NCBI GenBank assembly: GCA_002946415.1
Contig: NJPS01000046.1
Span: forward strand, 682,001 to 746,000
Length of the DNA stretch: 64,000 nucleotides
Direction of reading: 5' to 3'
From: Rutstroemia sp. NJR-2017a BVV2
Lineage: Eukaryota > Ascomycota > Leotiomycetes > Helotiales > Rutstroemiaceae
In this document: positions 1 through 11,293 of the stretch, in pieces
How the letters are laid out: each line of letters starts with the position of its first letter
Numbering within the stretch: the first letter of the stretch is position 1
Notes under the pieces: model-generated
The model's input: only the letters and a program-made list of their open reading frames with translations
Databases searched by the model: none
Told to the model about the DNA's origin: nothing
Program-made: the position numbers and the translations under genes

Positions 1-1866
1 ATCAAAAATATTTCTGAGATTATTATTTCCGGCGCAAACAACGAATGCAATCGCAAAGTAAAGGAAAAATTAAAAAGAAGAAATGAAAATATGTGCAGAA
101 GCAGTGGAAATAAAATGTACAAGACTGAGTCACTGCCAGATCAGCTTACTCCAACCAGTAGATGAGAGGTTGAGAGGTTGAGAGGTTGTCGATCTAGGAA
201 TTGAGAAGAATGATGGAAGAGTAGTAATGGGAGGCGGAACATAAATTGACTAAGTCAGAGTCAGGTAGGGTAGCTAAGTACTAGGGAGGACACCAACTTG
301 TGTGTACCAAATACCGTACAGTCTCCAGTCTCAGTGGATCGTGGCAACCCAACGTCAAGCGTCCGAAGAAATAAGTTACCTTCCAGCCTTCCAGCCTTCG
401 TACTCTGGTGCTGTAGTTACTGTATTCTCCATAGAAAACTGCTGCCCCACTCTTGAATTATCATTCTTCCGAATTCCGGTAGCGTCACGCCGCTTGCCCT
501 GCGTTTGCAGTCGCTTATGAAGGGGGACGGACGAGACGGACGAGACAGACGAGACGAAATTTTCTGTGCAAGGAAGCTTCATGTTGGAATAAGATTGGGA
601 GTGGGAATTGGTTACGAATCGTCACTGGCACTGACAGGCGGTACGTGTTATGGGAACTCCCAATTCCCCTACGCTATGCTATGCTCTTGGACGAGCGCGT
701 ACACTCGTCTATCCAAAGGTAGGAATATGGACACCGTGAGCTTCCGCAGTACAAGGGCTCCAGCACAGCTTATCTACCCCGCGAAGCAACTGCATCCCTT
801 CGTGCTTCTGATCTATCAATCCGTGGACTTAAGCTTACCCTCCAACACCCGCCAACCAACCAGCAACTGAAGAATCCATTTAACCACTAACTACCGTACC
901 CTGCCGCATTATTCCCCATCCTGAAAAGCTTACCCAAACCGCTACTGCAGCATTCAACTCTCCTTCCTCTCTGAGCAAAATATCTCAATCCCCACACTGC
1001 GTTTCCCTCCTCCATACTGCTGCTATCAGTCATCGGAAGCTTCTCCCGCTGCCATGCTAACACTTCCAAACATATCATTCATTCCCAGGCAGGCAGGTGG
1101 TCTCGAGAAGTATAAGCCGCATGTGGACACGGCTCACGAAACGATCTAATTGACCAAAACAAATATCCCGTTACATGATAACAGTCTGTGACTCCAATTC
1201 TCGAATTGTGATAAGAGAAAAAAGCGACGGGTTTATGCACAGGTGACTTACAGTTGCATAAGTTAGTTCTCGGTATGTATAAAATTATGTAAAAAAGGAC
1301 CTCACATCATCTAAGACCCCTAGCTGTTGGAGAAAGCATTACAGATACAGGCAACCATCTTACTGATCATGTATAATACGAGAATCTGATCAGTGAGTCA
1401 GAACTACATGGTTTTCAGACTTATTGGTCTCTGATGTATCAAAAGAGCTTCACAGGTCTTCTTTTGCAAAGATCCAAGGACATGACGCCGATGTATGAAG
1501 GCTTTTAAGAGGGCGTTCATTGGACTGTCAATTTGCAATGGCAGAGATGCAACATGTATAAATATAAGACTGGGCGAGCAGGTGATGCAAACAATACAAT
1601 TATCCTATGTAAAGGCGTTTCACATACAATGCTTCATGATTTTTGGACTTTTCCTACATCTGACCCGCCAAGATACCCCGTCTGCCTAAGTTGTGATATT
1701 ACACAGAGATCATGAGTATGCAGATAAAACCATGTCTTCTTTTATTCTTCAGAGTCCAACCCCTGAACCTGAGCCCCCACAATCACCAAACCCAGAGACC
1801 TTGCTCTTTCTTTTATGTAACCAATCATACAAGAAGAAGTTGAAAGATCCCAGACATGAAAAATCA
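1..1866. other. intergenic, no gene recognised
   Basis: This 1.9 kb stretch lies downstream of the SEC61 stop codon. Only short uninformative reading frames occur, and none shows a recognisable domain, a codon pattern of a conserved protein, or a convincing splice structure. It holds an 8-bp tandem repeat near 164-187 and an imperfect purine-rich GACGAGAC-type repeat near 527-557. Some of the right end must be SEC61 3' UTR. Confidence 0.6.
164..187. repeat. three tandem copies of GAGAGGTT
   Basis: Three perfect head-to-tail copies of the octamer GAGAGGTT occupy 164-171, 172-179 and 180-187. It is a short simple repeat in non-coding DNA with no associated gene. Confidence 0.9.
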
Positions 1867-3460
1867 TTATCCCATAATCATGCCTTTCATGCCTGCCATG
1901 TCTCCCTCCTTTGCGGCAATTTCGAAATAACCATAGATGATGCTATGAGAATGTTAGTTTCAGAACATGTGATGAAGAGTAGTTTAGCACTTACGTGACA
2001 GCCAAGAGGATACCAGTTCCGGATCCAAGAGCTCCCAAAAGGTCACTTCCGACAGAGAGAGCACCAATGCAAGCACCGCCGAAAGCAGCAGCAGTTGGAA
2101 TGATGCGCTTCAATTCCTTATACATGCTTTGCTCTCTGTGACCGGCCATAACAAGTCCTTGATCTTTCAATTGCTTAGCAACATCTCTTGGGCTAGATCC
2201 AGAAACTTCAATCCAGGTCTTAGAGAAGATGGCGCATGCGACCAACATGTAGGTGATGTAGACAGCGGTGTGAATAGGGTCGAGAAGAGCATCAGTGAAG
2301 TTCAAGGGTGGGGACATGTAGTATGCGAGACCAGAGGTAGCGAAAAGTTGAGCAGATCCCTCCTTGGGTTCCCAAACACCGAAGAGTTGGACAAGCAAGT
2401 TCTCAGAGAAGCGAGAGTACAACATCTGGGAGATGAGGAAAACGTTGGATGAAAGGGCGGATTGCAGCATAATAGGCATGTTGGAGGTGTAGAAGAGACG
2501 GACTGGGTAAGATCCACGAGCACCACGTTGGCGGGATGACTTGACTGGGATCTCAACACGGAAACCTTGAAGGTAGATGACGGCGGAGAAAACGATGAGA
2601 GTTGCCAAGAGGTTCATGATGTTGGGAAGGTTTTGTCTGTAGAAAGCCTCTTGGAGAGCGCGTTGCTTGTTTGGCCATGTCAAAAGCAAGTGGAAGAGCG
2701 CAATGACAGCTCCCTCGAATTCCGGTCCACGACCAGTGTTGATGGTGGTGGGGGAGAACGCCTTCCAAATGATAGACTCGCAGATATTGGTAGCAATGAA
2801 GAGAGAGATACCACTTCCGAGACCGTATCCCTTTTGGAGGAGCTCGTCAAGAAGAATGACAATAAGACCAGCAACAACCAATTGGAGGATAAGAAGGCAG
2901 ACAACACCGGCACCAAGATCAGATGGCTGACCGTACAATCCAGTGAAGACATACACGGTAGCTTGACCCATTGACAAGATGATAGCGAAGAGCTTCTGCG
3001 CAGTCTGGTAGAGCTCACGATCGGACTTCAAGTCGAGGTTGACGTCAATCAAGTGGGTGCCAGCAAGAAGCTGGAAGACCATTCCGGAAGAGATAATTGG
3101 ACTGATACCCAATTCCATCAGAGTACCTCTGTTACTCGCCAACATCATTCTCAACCAGTATAGAGGATCCGAGGTATCTGAGGACACAATACCATACAAT
3201 GGCATCTGGCTCATTACCAAAAATATCAATAATGTCAAACCCGTCCACATCAACTTTTGGTTGAAGGGAACCTTCGTCTCGGGTTGCTGAACCTCAGGGA
3301 GGAACGGCGAGAAGGGTTTGATGAGATCGAGAAATCGAACTATAAAGGCGCATTGTTAGCTTTGGGTATTCTGTAGAAGCAATTCGGATATTGGAAAGCT
3401 CAAGGACAGGTATGACGATGAGCTGTAAAATAGAAAGCAGTGCGACTTACGGCCACTCAT
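1867..3460 (-). CDS. SEC61: Sec61 alpha, ER protein translocon pore subunit
   Basis: This is the pore-forming subunit of the Sec61 complex, which moves nascent secretory and membrane proteins into or through the ER membrane. Exons: 3460-3451, 3339-1995 and 1942-1867, giving 476 residues, the usual length of the family. Exon 1 is only 10 nt and encodes MSG plus one base; splicing rebuilds the family N-terminus [13 protein letters not shown]. The long exon carries the ten hydrophobic helices, including the plug region after TM1 and the [10 protein letters not shown] loop. The last exon supplies the conserved C-terminus [18 protein letters not shown], ending in MG. The long exon alone would read into a stop just past the donor, so the last intron (1994-1943) is required. 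Recognition is firm; only the exact UTR limits are unknown. Confidence 0.96.
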
Positions 3461-4219
3461 CTTGGCGATTGTTGTCTGAAGACCTCACACAGTGGTGAAT
3501 AAGAAGAAGAGCAGTGAGAAGTAAGGAACGACGATAAAAAGTAGCACGTCGAATCTCTGCTCACTTAAATGTCGCAGAAATTTGTCTCGCGTGGGTGATG
3601 TGTTCGAAAGGAATTGTTCGAACAGATCTCCCAAGCTTGAGTTAATTCGAAGGTGTTCTCGGCTAGTAAATTTTGGGACTGGCCGCTTCAATTGTAAGAT
3701 GTGGCCTTTGGCTTCTAGCTAGGAAATTTGGCGGGGCTTAGTCAGCAGATGCATTATGTCACAACGGCACAAACCCCTTTTATGCACTAACAAAGAGAAC
3801 AGATGGACTAAATAAACAGACCAAAAGCCAGCGTCTCGTGGTTGGTCAATGGCGGTAGGAAGGTCAATACTGTGAGAACAGGAATTTCTGAGATACTCGA
3901 TAGTATCCTAAGGTTAATATTACGGTCAGACAGACAGAAAACTCTAGATCTAAGAGTCACCAAATAAGTCTTCACTTAACTAGCTACTCCAACGGAAGCC
4001 CAAGGTTTGGGTAGCAAATTCAACCCTACAAACGCCACTATGGAGTTTCCAAGACAATTGGATTCAACTAAATCCAGCGCTATAATAATCAATGTTGGTA
4101 TATCATCATGCTCGTAATTCATGCATATAAACCCTCCCAAACGCAACGCTACAAAGCCGCCGCCATATCCCCAAGATAACATACAACAAATGACCGGCCG
4201 TTATATTTCGCAGCTACAA
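3461..4219. other. intergenic between SEC61 promoter and ATPase 3' end
   Basis: About 760 bp between the SEC61 start and the stop codon of the P-type ATPase gene. Both genes read leftward, so this holds the SEC61 promoter/5' UTR and the region upstream of it. I see no additional gene. Confidence 0.6.
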
Positions 4220-7200
4220 TTACCATGCCATCCTAGCCAAGAAACCCTCCGGATATCTTCGAACGAAGTATTTTCTGACTTCATCCGTGAACAAGATCCA
4301 CAGCCCGAAACAAAGTGGGAGGAAGAAATATTCGACCGGGATTGCAGACGAACCAATCGCAGTAGTGAGGCCAGGGATGTAGAGGAAAATGAAGATCACA
4401 ACCAGTGCAAAGATCATAGCAGGAAAGAGCCACAGATTTTGGGTTGCCTTGTTGAATGCCGGTGGTTGCTGGAAGATGGATAACCGTCGTGTACGCGTGG
4501 CCTGTGATGTGACTTAGCAACGCGGTCAAGCAATAAAGAACGCTATTTACTTACCAGAAGATTGAACCACTGCATAATGACCAAAGTAACGAAGTAAATT
4601 GAAGATGCTTCGGCCAGGACTTGATTGACGTAGTCGGTGCTTAAGGAGTCTGGATATTTGCCGTACCCGAGCCAAAGAATCGAGAAAGTAACACCCTTTC
4701 TATGACAATACCAGTATGCCATTGCGAAAGAAGCTATAGCTTCTTGAACGCCCAAAAATACATACGCATGGAAGAGAAGTTTCCAATCAACCAATCTATC
4801 TTTCTTAACGTTCCTCGGTTTCCTCAAGAGTACGTCGGCTTCCGGCTTCTCGTAGGCAAGCACCGTAGCTGCAGCACAATCCGTAAGACAACAGATCATA
4901 ATCATAAGGAAAGAACTCAGAATCTGTGGTAGTCCGAGCAGCACATTTGTGATAATGGGCAGGAATTCGCAGAAGGTTCCGGCCGGAAGAAGATATAAAA
5001 TTGTCTTCTTGAGATTGTCGAAAACGACACGTCCATATTTCACGGCTTCCACAACGGCACCGAAAGAGTCAAGGAGTACCATATCGGCCGCCTCTATAGC
5101 AATGTCGGAGCCGCTACCAAGTGCGATACCGATGTCGGCAGCTTTTAGAGACGGGGCATCATTGACACCATCTCCAGTCATGCCAACTATATGCTCACGT
5201 TTCTGGAATTCTGCGTAGATGTTAGTCAATTGAACAAGAAAGGTACACGGGTTGGTACACAATACCTTTGACTATGCGCAATTTCTGCTCTGGGGTTGTG
5301 CGGGCGAAGACGATTTCATCATACTTGGAAAGCTGCTCCCATTGATTGTCGTTTAGTGAAATTAATTCTGGACCACTAAGCGTGATAGCATGCCTCGAAA
5401 CATACATTGCATCCTTTTCGTGGCTAACGTCAGTGGAAAGGCTTTTCGGAGACTCGACGCCATCTCGAGATAGCATAGAAACATCGTGAATCATTGAAGC
5501 AGGGCAGCTAATAATGCCACAGTCAATCGCAATTGCTTGAGCAGTAAGTTTGAAGTCGCCAGTGACCATGAAAATTCGAATACCCGCTCCTCGAAGGATA
5601 GAAACAACATCCCGTATCTCGTCGCGAGGCGGATCCACGATGGCAACAAGACCGACAAAAGTTAGGTCAGAACTGCCTTGGAGCATTATTTCGGCCTCGA
5701 ATGTATTGTGTGCTGGATGGTGTTGAGATTGATGCCCAGGAAGAACCTTTCTTGCGAGCAAAATCACTCGCTTTCCCTCGCTAGACCATTTGTTCTTGAT
5801 GACTTCAATGTTTGACCTCATGGACGAATCTAGCGGGTATAAATGGCTATCTTCACCGACATACTGTGTACAGCGTTCGACGAGAATATCTGGAGCTCCC
5901 TTGATGGTTAGAAGGAGATCATCTGACTTCCATGATGCTTGTTCCGCTGGGGCTAAGGCGACTTGAAGACCCTCTGAGTCCGATAGAGCAAGTGTCCTAA
6001 TCATGAATTTGTTCTTACTATTGAAGGCGAGTTCAAAAGTCTTTCTCCATAAGGTGTGCAGGTGTCGAACCTCTCCAAAGGTTTCTGAGAGACGGAGGAC
6101 AGCTTGGTCTGTGGCATCGCCTGCGATCTTTCGTTCGGCGAGGGGTAGATGAATCGTTGCAGCATCGAACTCGCCAGCATTACACAAACCTGCTATAGAA
6201 CGCATTTGAGCCACGGAGTTATTTGCTACCCCATTGGAACTTTGAAATTCGAAGGCCTGATCGGGAGTCATTGTCCTCGTAGCTATTGAACACTCAGTGG
6301 CAAACATTTTGTTCTAAGAGAGAGTTAGTGAATATATTCGTTAACGGTTTCTGAGAAAGGGGACAACCGAAGTCATACTTTAGTCAATGTACCTGTTTTA
6401 TCAGAACAGATTACCGATACAGCGCCGAGTGTTTCCACGGTTTTCAGGGATTTACAAAGAACTTGATTCTTCTTCATTATATTCGCAGTGATGGTCAATG
6501 ATGCAGTGAGTGCGATCGGTAAGCCTTCGGGGATGAATGCCACTGCCACCGTAACGATATCCACGATTAATCCTGCAGTGCTAATCCAGTCTGGGTGAGC
6601 TTTTCGGAGCCAAGCACCCCAGGCGATGAGGACCACAATGTTAAAGAAGATCATAATGGAACAGATAATAATGATGAACCTCAAGATTTCTTTCTGCAAC
6701 GTCGTCATACCAGTTTTGGGGGCATTCGTAAGCTTCGCAATTTTCCCAAAAACCGTTCTGTCTCCAGTACTGACGGTAATACCTATAGCAGAGCCAGCTA
6801 TACAATGAGTACCTTGCATACCGATATTATGAGTTTCCAGGTAGTTGAGGTCCGTATGTTCGATGGAGCCAGGAATGGGTTGCGACTCGCCAGTGAGGAT
6901 AGAACGATCGAATTTCGCATCGGAAGAAATTTCCACAAACCGGACATCTGCAGGAAGTTTGTTCCCGGATTTTATGTAGAGTATGTCACCTGGGACCAAC
7001 TCGGCGGCTTGCAATTCTTCGCGATGCCCATTCCGAAGGACGAAACAATCGTCTGGAAGCATGCCAGAGATCGATGCCATTGTCCTCGAGGAAGACCAGT
7101 CCTGCCACGCATTGAATAACGCCTGAATGACGAAAACTGCGTAAAGAACAATAGCAAGAGCTAGGTTTGCTTGGGCTGGATTTGGTTCTCCGAGAGGTTT

Positions 7201-7828
7201 GTATGTGATGGTAACCAAGATACCACCAATCAATAAGACCGAACCGAATCCACCGAAGAGGTAGCCGAAGACTATGCAATGGCAGCTAATTAGCACTGAA
7301 TTGCACAAAAGAGGCATAAGAGAAATGAAGACCAGACTTACCACGGGAAAACAAATCAGACGGTGGCTTCGAAGGCATGTTCTTTCCGAATTCTTTAGCC
7401 TTGATGTCGACTTGTTCTTTGGAAAGCCCAGTAATAAGGGACGTCGACAGACATCTTTCGACCTCGTGCACTGGTAGTGTATGCCACTCCAAGTCTCCTA
7501 GCTCTGCAGCCGCATCATTTTTTACACGAACAGCCTCTGCCTTTTGTTTTTCTTTCGTCTCTTCAATGGCGAAGGAGACCGTTCGATAAGTGATTGGAAG
7601 AGCAGTTGCCGGATCGATGGAGGCTCTGCGACGCCGTGAGCTAGCTATTGACATCTGAGAGTTGTTGCTGATGGTTCGACCTAGCTTAGGAAGGTGATTG
7701 GCCGTCCGTCCTGCCTCTTCATCCTGACCACCGAATCTGATTCTCGCACCAGGGCGAGGTTCGACTTGAAATATCTCATCATCTCCCTCTTCTACGGAGG
7801 TCGAAAATTTCTTTTCGGACATGCTCAT
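4220..7828 (-). CDS. P-type cation-transporting ATPase, type IIC (Na+/K+-ATPase alpha-like)
   Basis: A multi-pass membrane pump that couples ATP hydrolysis to cation transport. Exons 7828-7342, 7271-6379, 6313-5266, 5210-4555 and 4501-4220 sum to 1121 residues. All P-type landmarks are present: TGES (289-292), PEGLP in M4 (E411), the phosphorylated aspartate in CSDKTGTLT (D453), KGAPD in the nucleotide domain and TGDGVNDAP (821-829). The KTVETLG sequence before the P-motif and DNLKKTILY before M5 resemble the Na+/K+- and H+/K+-ATPase branch more than SERCA or PMR1. The N-terminal 130 residues are basic, Ser/Arg-rich and probably cytosolic. The C-terminal four-helix region is complete. In M6 the first ligand position (Asp or Asn in well-studied pumps) is Cys916, while D920 is kept, so the ion carried cannot be assigned. 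No beta-subunit gene is nearby. Confidence 0.93.
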
Positions 7829-9519
7829 TTGTGAAGTTGAGGTTGATCAAGGTCCGCCTGCAATTGCTGACCTTCTGCGTGGTAGCTTGCGCAGACGCCT
7901 TGCTGTGCCTGGGCTGAAGACGGTAGACAAGTAATCGCGCGATGTGCGGATTCAGGGTAACTTGCAGGAACTCTGATACTGAGTGTAGCAGATTGAGAAC
8001 CGCGAAGAAATTAGAAAATATGAGTGGACTCAAGAGGTAACCGAGTATGAAAAAGTTAATAGAGAAGAAGAGAGTTGGAAAACAAGTGAGTTAAATAGAC
8101 ACAAAGAGCCACCAGTACCATTAACGATGCAAGACGGGACAGAAAGCAATTGCAAATGTAGCGCAATATGAGCGATGAGCCTTTCATTTCTCCAACAACA
8201 TGATATTCTCCCGCCAGAACCCACAAGAAAAGATTTAGATTGTACTGAAGTTTCCTATTTGCGCCTCATCTCCGTTGGTGAATAGTACGAGGCAAGCTAT
8301 TGCTGTCATACGATTAGTCGATAACAAAAATTCACCCACATTCCAGCGGTGCATATGCCCCAGAACAATAGGCATTGACGAATCTCAATTGTCGAAAATG
8401 GGCTAGCCATGAGCATGGTACTGCTGTATCTGGTCGTTCCATCAAATCGCGCATACAAATGTTCTCAAATTACTATCAACGTGCTCCTTGATTTTGATAG
8501 CGTTGGCTACCGGCGTAAGTGTGGCTGTATACTAACCATGAAAAGCTTGTTATGGTTATGTTGGAGAAAAAATCCCTCATGGAAGAACAGGGGCGCCTAA
8601 GCTAAGTGCCAATCTTGACCTATGTTATGCTTGACGTACAACGGTTTGAACTGATGTTATGTGTCATAGGCGCTAATTAGCTTTCGTATTCCAAAAGGAA
8701 TAGAAGACGGCTTGCAAGTGAGATGTTGCAGGTATCAAGGACGTCGTATTCATTGACGAGAGTCGTTCTCCGAGAATATGGTTTTAACTCAAGCTTTTTG
8801 CCGATGTCTTAGCCCCGGCTTTCAAAGTTGCCAAGCGAGTGTCCTGCAGAAATACCGGGATGTCACGGTCCATACGAAAAAGTCGGGGTCCCTTTGCCTG
8901 GTTGATGGACGAGGACTGCAATGGTTGAGCGATGGCTGGAAGAATGAAGGTAATACTCATCTCAGACGCGATAGACGTACAACACAAGAAAGCCACGCAT
9001 AAGTGTAATCCGTAAACTCATCAGAACCAGGATGCTGTCTGTGCAAGTTCTGATAGCAAATTATCCAGTGCCGCACAGCTCCAAAGATTTAGATGGCGTA
9101 GAAATAGTACGTGTAAGGCATGCTGATATTGCTCGGTAGAAAAGCTGGTTCCGAACTCTGAATATAGCTCGCTGGTGTTCTACAGACCATCATAGACAAC
9201 GTGGGGAAAGCTCCGATGGTTGTAATTCCTATATTCCGAACGAAGCACTGCGTACACCATTCTCCCGACGGACCAATGCTAGGCATTGTGCTGCTTGGTT
9301 CTTGTGGCATCTTCTTATCTTCAGGGGCTATGCTTGGGAAATAGTCTCCCTACCCGGCAAGGAATGCTATCGAAATGCAGCTAGTTACAAGAAGCGGTGA
9401 TGCGCTTCAACTTTGAGAATTTTGCGTTATTTTCTCCGCGTGAATAAATTAGCCAAGGGAAGGACGCAGCTCAGGTCGTTTTTGAGAGTGGCAATTCGCT
9501 CGGGCTGTGGTGCAAACAC
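7829..9519. other. intergenic, 1.7 kb, weak relic-like frames
   Basis: Lies upstream of the ATPase gene and downstream of MOD5. Two minus-strand frames (about 8784-8996 and 9089-9310) look mildly protein-like, the first with a hydrophobic run after a Met. They cannot be joined into a supported gene and match no family I know. The rest appears non-coding. Confidence 0.5.
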
Positions 9520-10981
9520 CTACCCGGTCGCCGCCGCTTTCTGATATTTCTTCATCGTCCGTCGGTGTGCACGAGTTGTGAAATGCACTTGCCACTCTTT
9601 TTCGGTCATCACAATTGTATGGCATATGTCGCATGTCCTAGGTACCCACCGGTCTTTGCTCTGCACTTGCTCAAGTGACTCCTCATAGTCGAGAATTTCT
9701 TTGGCGAGAGGAGACAGTTCACTAGGATTAGGAAGACTGTTCCCCAATAAAAAATCTCTAGTAATACGAATAGCGGGATCAGATACGCTGTTTGCCCAGG
9801 ATGAAACATCTGTTCCGTCCATGAGAAACAACCTTTCGACAGCATTGCGTTGAATTAATTCAGGCATAAGCTTCAGCCTTATCCACCGAATTTGTCGTTT
9901 TGCATACTGACGAGTTGCTGCTTTCATCCTAAGTAAGGACTCATTGTAAAGAGTATCCAGCTGCTTTTGGCTTGCTTGCCCTCCTCGGAGAGCATGGAGG
10001 TATGGTTCGAATTCTTTCCAGCCTATAGAAGCCCATATACCGCGAGAAAGATCAACCTCAAGGCCGCTATTAAGGTTTTCTTGAAGCATCGTATCTAAGG
10101 ACGTCACTTCATCCATTAAGCCAGCCTCAACCATCTTATCAACCCTTTTATCAAGCCTCATTTTAAGAGGATCAAGCTCCGAGTGTACCCAGAAGAGTAA
10201 CGGCGAACCAATTTCGAAAGTGTCATTAACTGGCCGCCCTCTTTCCGAAGCTGATATCATGTTGGCTTTTCCTTCTCTCTGCTCATTGTAGAGGTCGGAA
10301 GCCTTCTTGCCGGTCGTTAGAAATATTTGGAGCGAGTTCTGGATCTTGCGCCTATCGTTGGGATGCCATCGCTCTGCCATACTCGGGTCCACTTCCTTGA
10401 GTTTAGCTAGTATATCTTCGGTGGGCGCATTGAGTATGGGGAATCGACTAGACAATTCCTCTGCGGATAAATGTTCTTTGCACTTTTTGCTTGGATCATC
10501 TGCGGAAACAAGAGCATCCTCGAATAAAAGAGACTGAATGTAATAATGAGTGCCACCTACAACTATTGGAAGGCGGCCTCTCGACTGAACCTCGCTGATA
10601 ATGTTGCTTGCGTTCTCCTTGAACGTTCCGACTGTCCAGGGCTCTGCCTCTAGAGGAATTGTTCCCAACAAATGGTGAGGTATCCCGTTTTGTTCTTTGA
10701 GTGTGATTTTGTTGGTAATGATAGGCAAGCCTGTGTACATTTGCATAGCATCACCGTTGATCACTTCGCCGTTGAAGCGTTTTGCAAGGTCAACGGCAAG
10801 CTGTATATGAAAAGATTAGGAAACGACAAACTTAGGTGATGGAGAACAGCGAATATACCTGCGACTTTCCGGTCCCCGTAGCACCAAGAACCAAGATTAC
10901 TGGATTCTCCGGAGCTTTACGCAATAAATCCGTGTTCATTGTCATAGAATTTCTGACAATCCTGAACAATCGTTGCAGCAT
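9520..10981 (-). CDS. MOD5: tRNA dimethylallyltransferase (isopentenyltransferase)
   Basis: Transfers a dimethylallyl group to A37 of tRNAs reading UNN codons. Exons 10981-10859 and 10800-9520 give 467 residues from the first in-frame ATG. The P-loop GATGTGKSQ (33-41) spans the exon 1 end and is followed after splicing by LAVDLAKRFNGEVINGDAMQMY, which holds the substrate-binding Asp. VGGTHYY and the Arg-rich RQYAKRQIRW segment are family hallmarks. The C-terminus has the eukaryotic C2H2 (matrin-type) zinc finger with C431, C434, H447 and H453. The first ATG adds 12 residues, MLQRLFRIVRNS, a basic amphipathic mitochondrial-type leader; a second ATG (10945) and a third (10939) would give forms without it. 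This mirrors the two-start arrangement known for yeast Mod5. An in-frame stop lies upstream of 10981. Confidence 0.95.
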
Positions 10982-11293
10982 TGAGAAAATGTGTGGAGAA
11001 GGCCCAGAGAGCTGTCAAATTTTAGAGCGCGGGGAATTTCAGCGAGCGGCCTTGTATGTAGCCTTGCATTAGCGGTTGTACTCTTATACCCAGCCGCTCC
11101 AATTGGGATTATGACAGTGCACTGCTTTGCGCCTTCACGAATATTAGAGTGTTGGGCGAATACAATTTTCATAAGCAGCTATAGATGAATATTGTATAAA
11201 TTGGTCCTAGGTATCTTTCTAGATGCAGTCCAGTAAATGCTTGTCTACACTCCAAACGCCCTGCTAAAGCAAATTTACTGTGCCTAACATGTT

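Noticed and set aside
505..870. 121-residue plus-strand open frame near the left edge
   Set aside because: Starts in a simple purine-rich repeat and shows no conserved motif.
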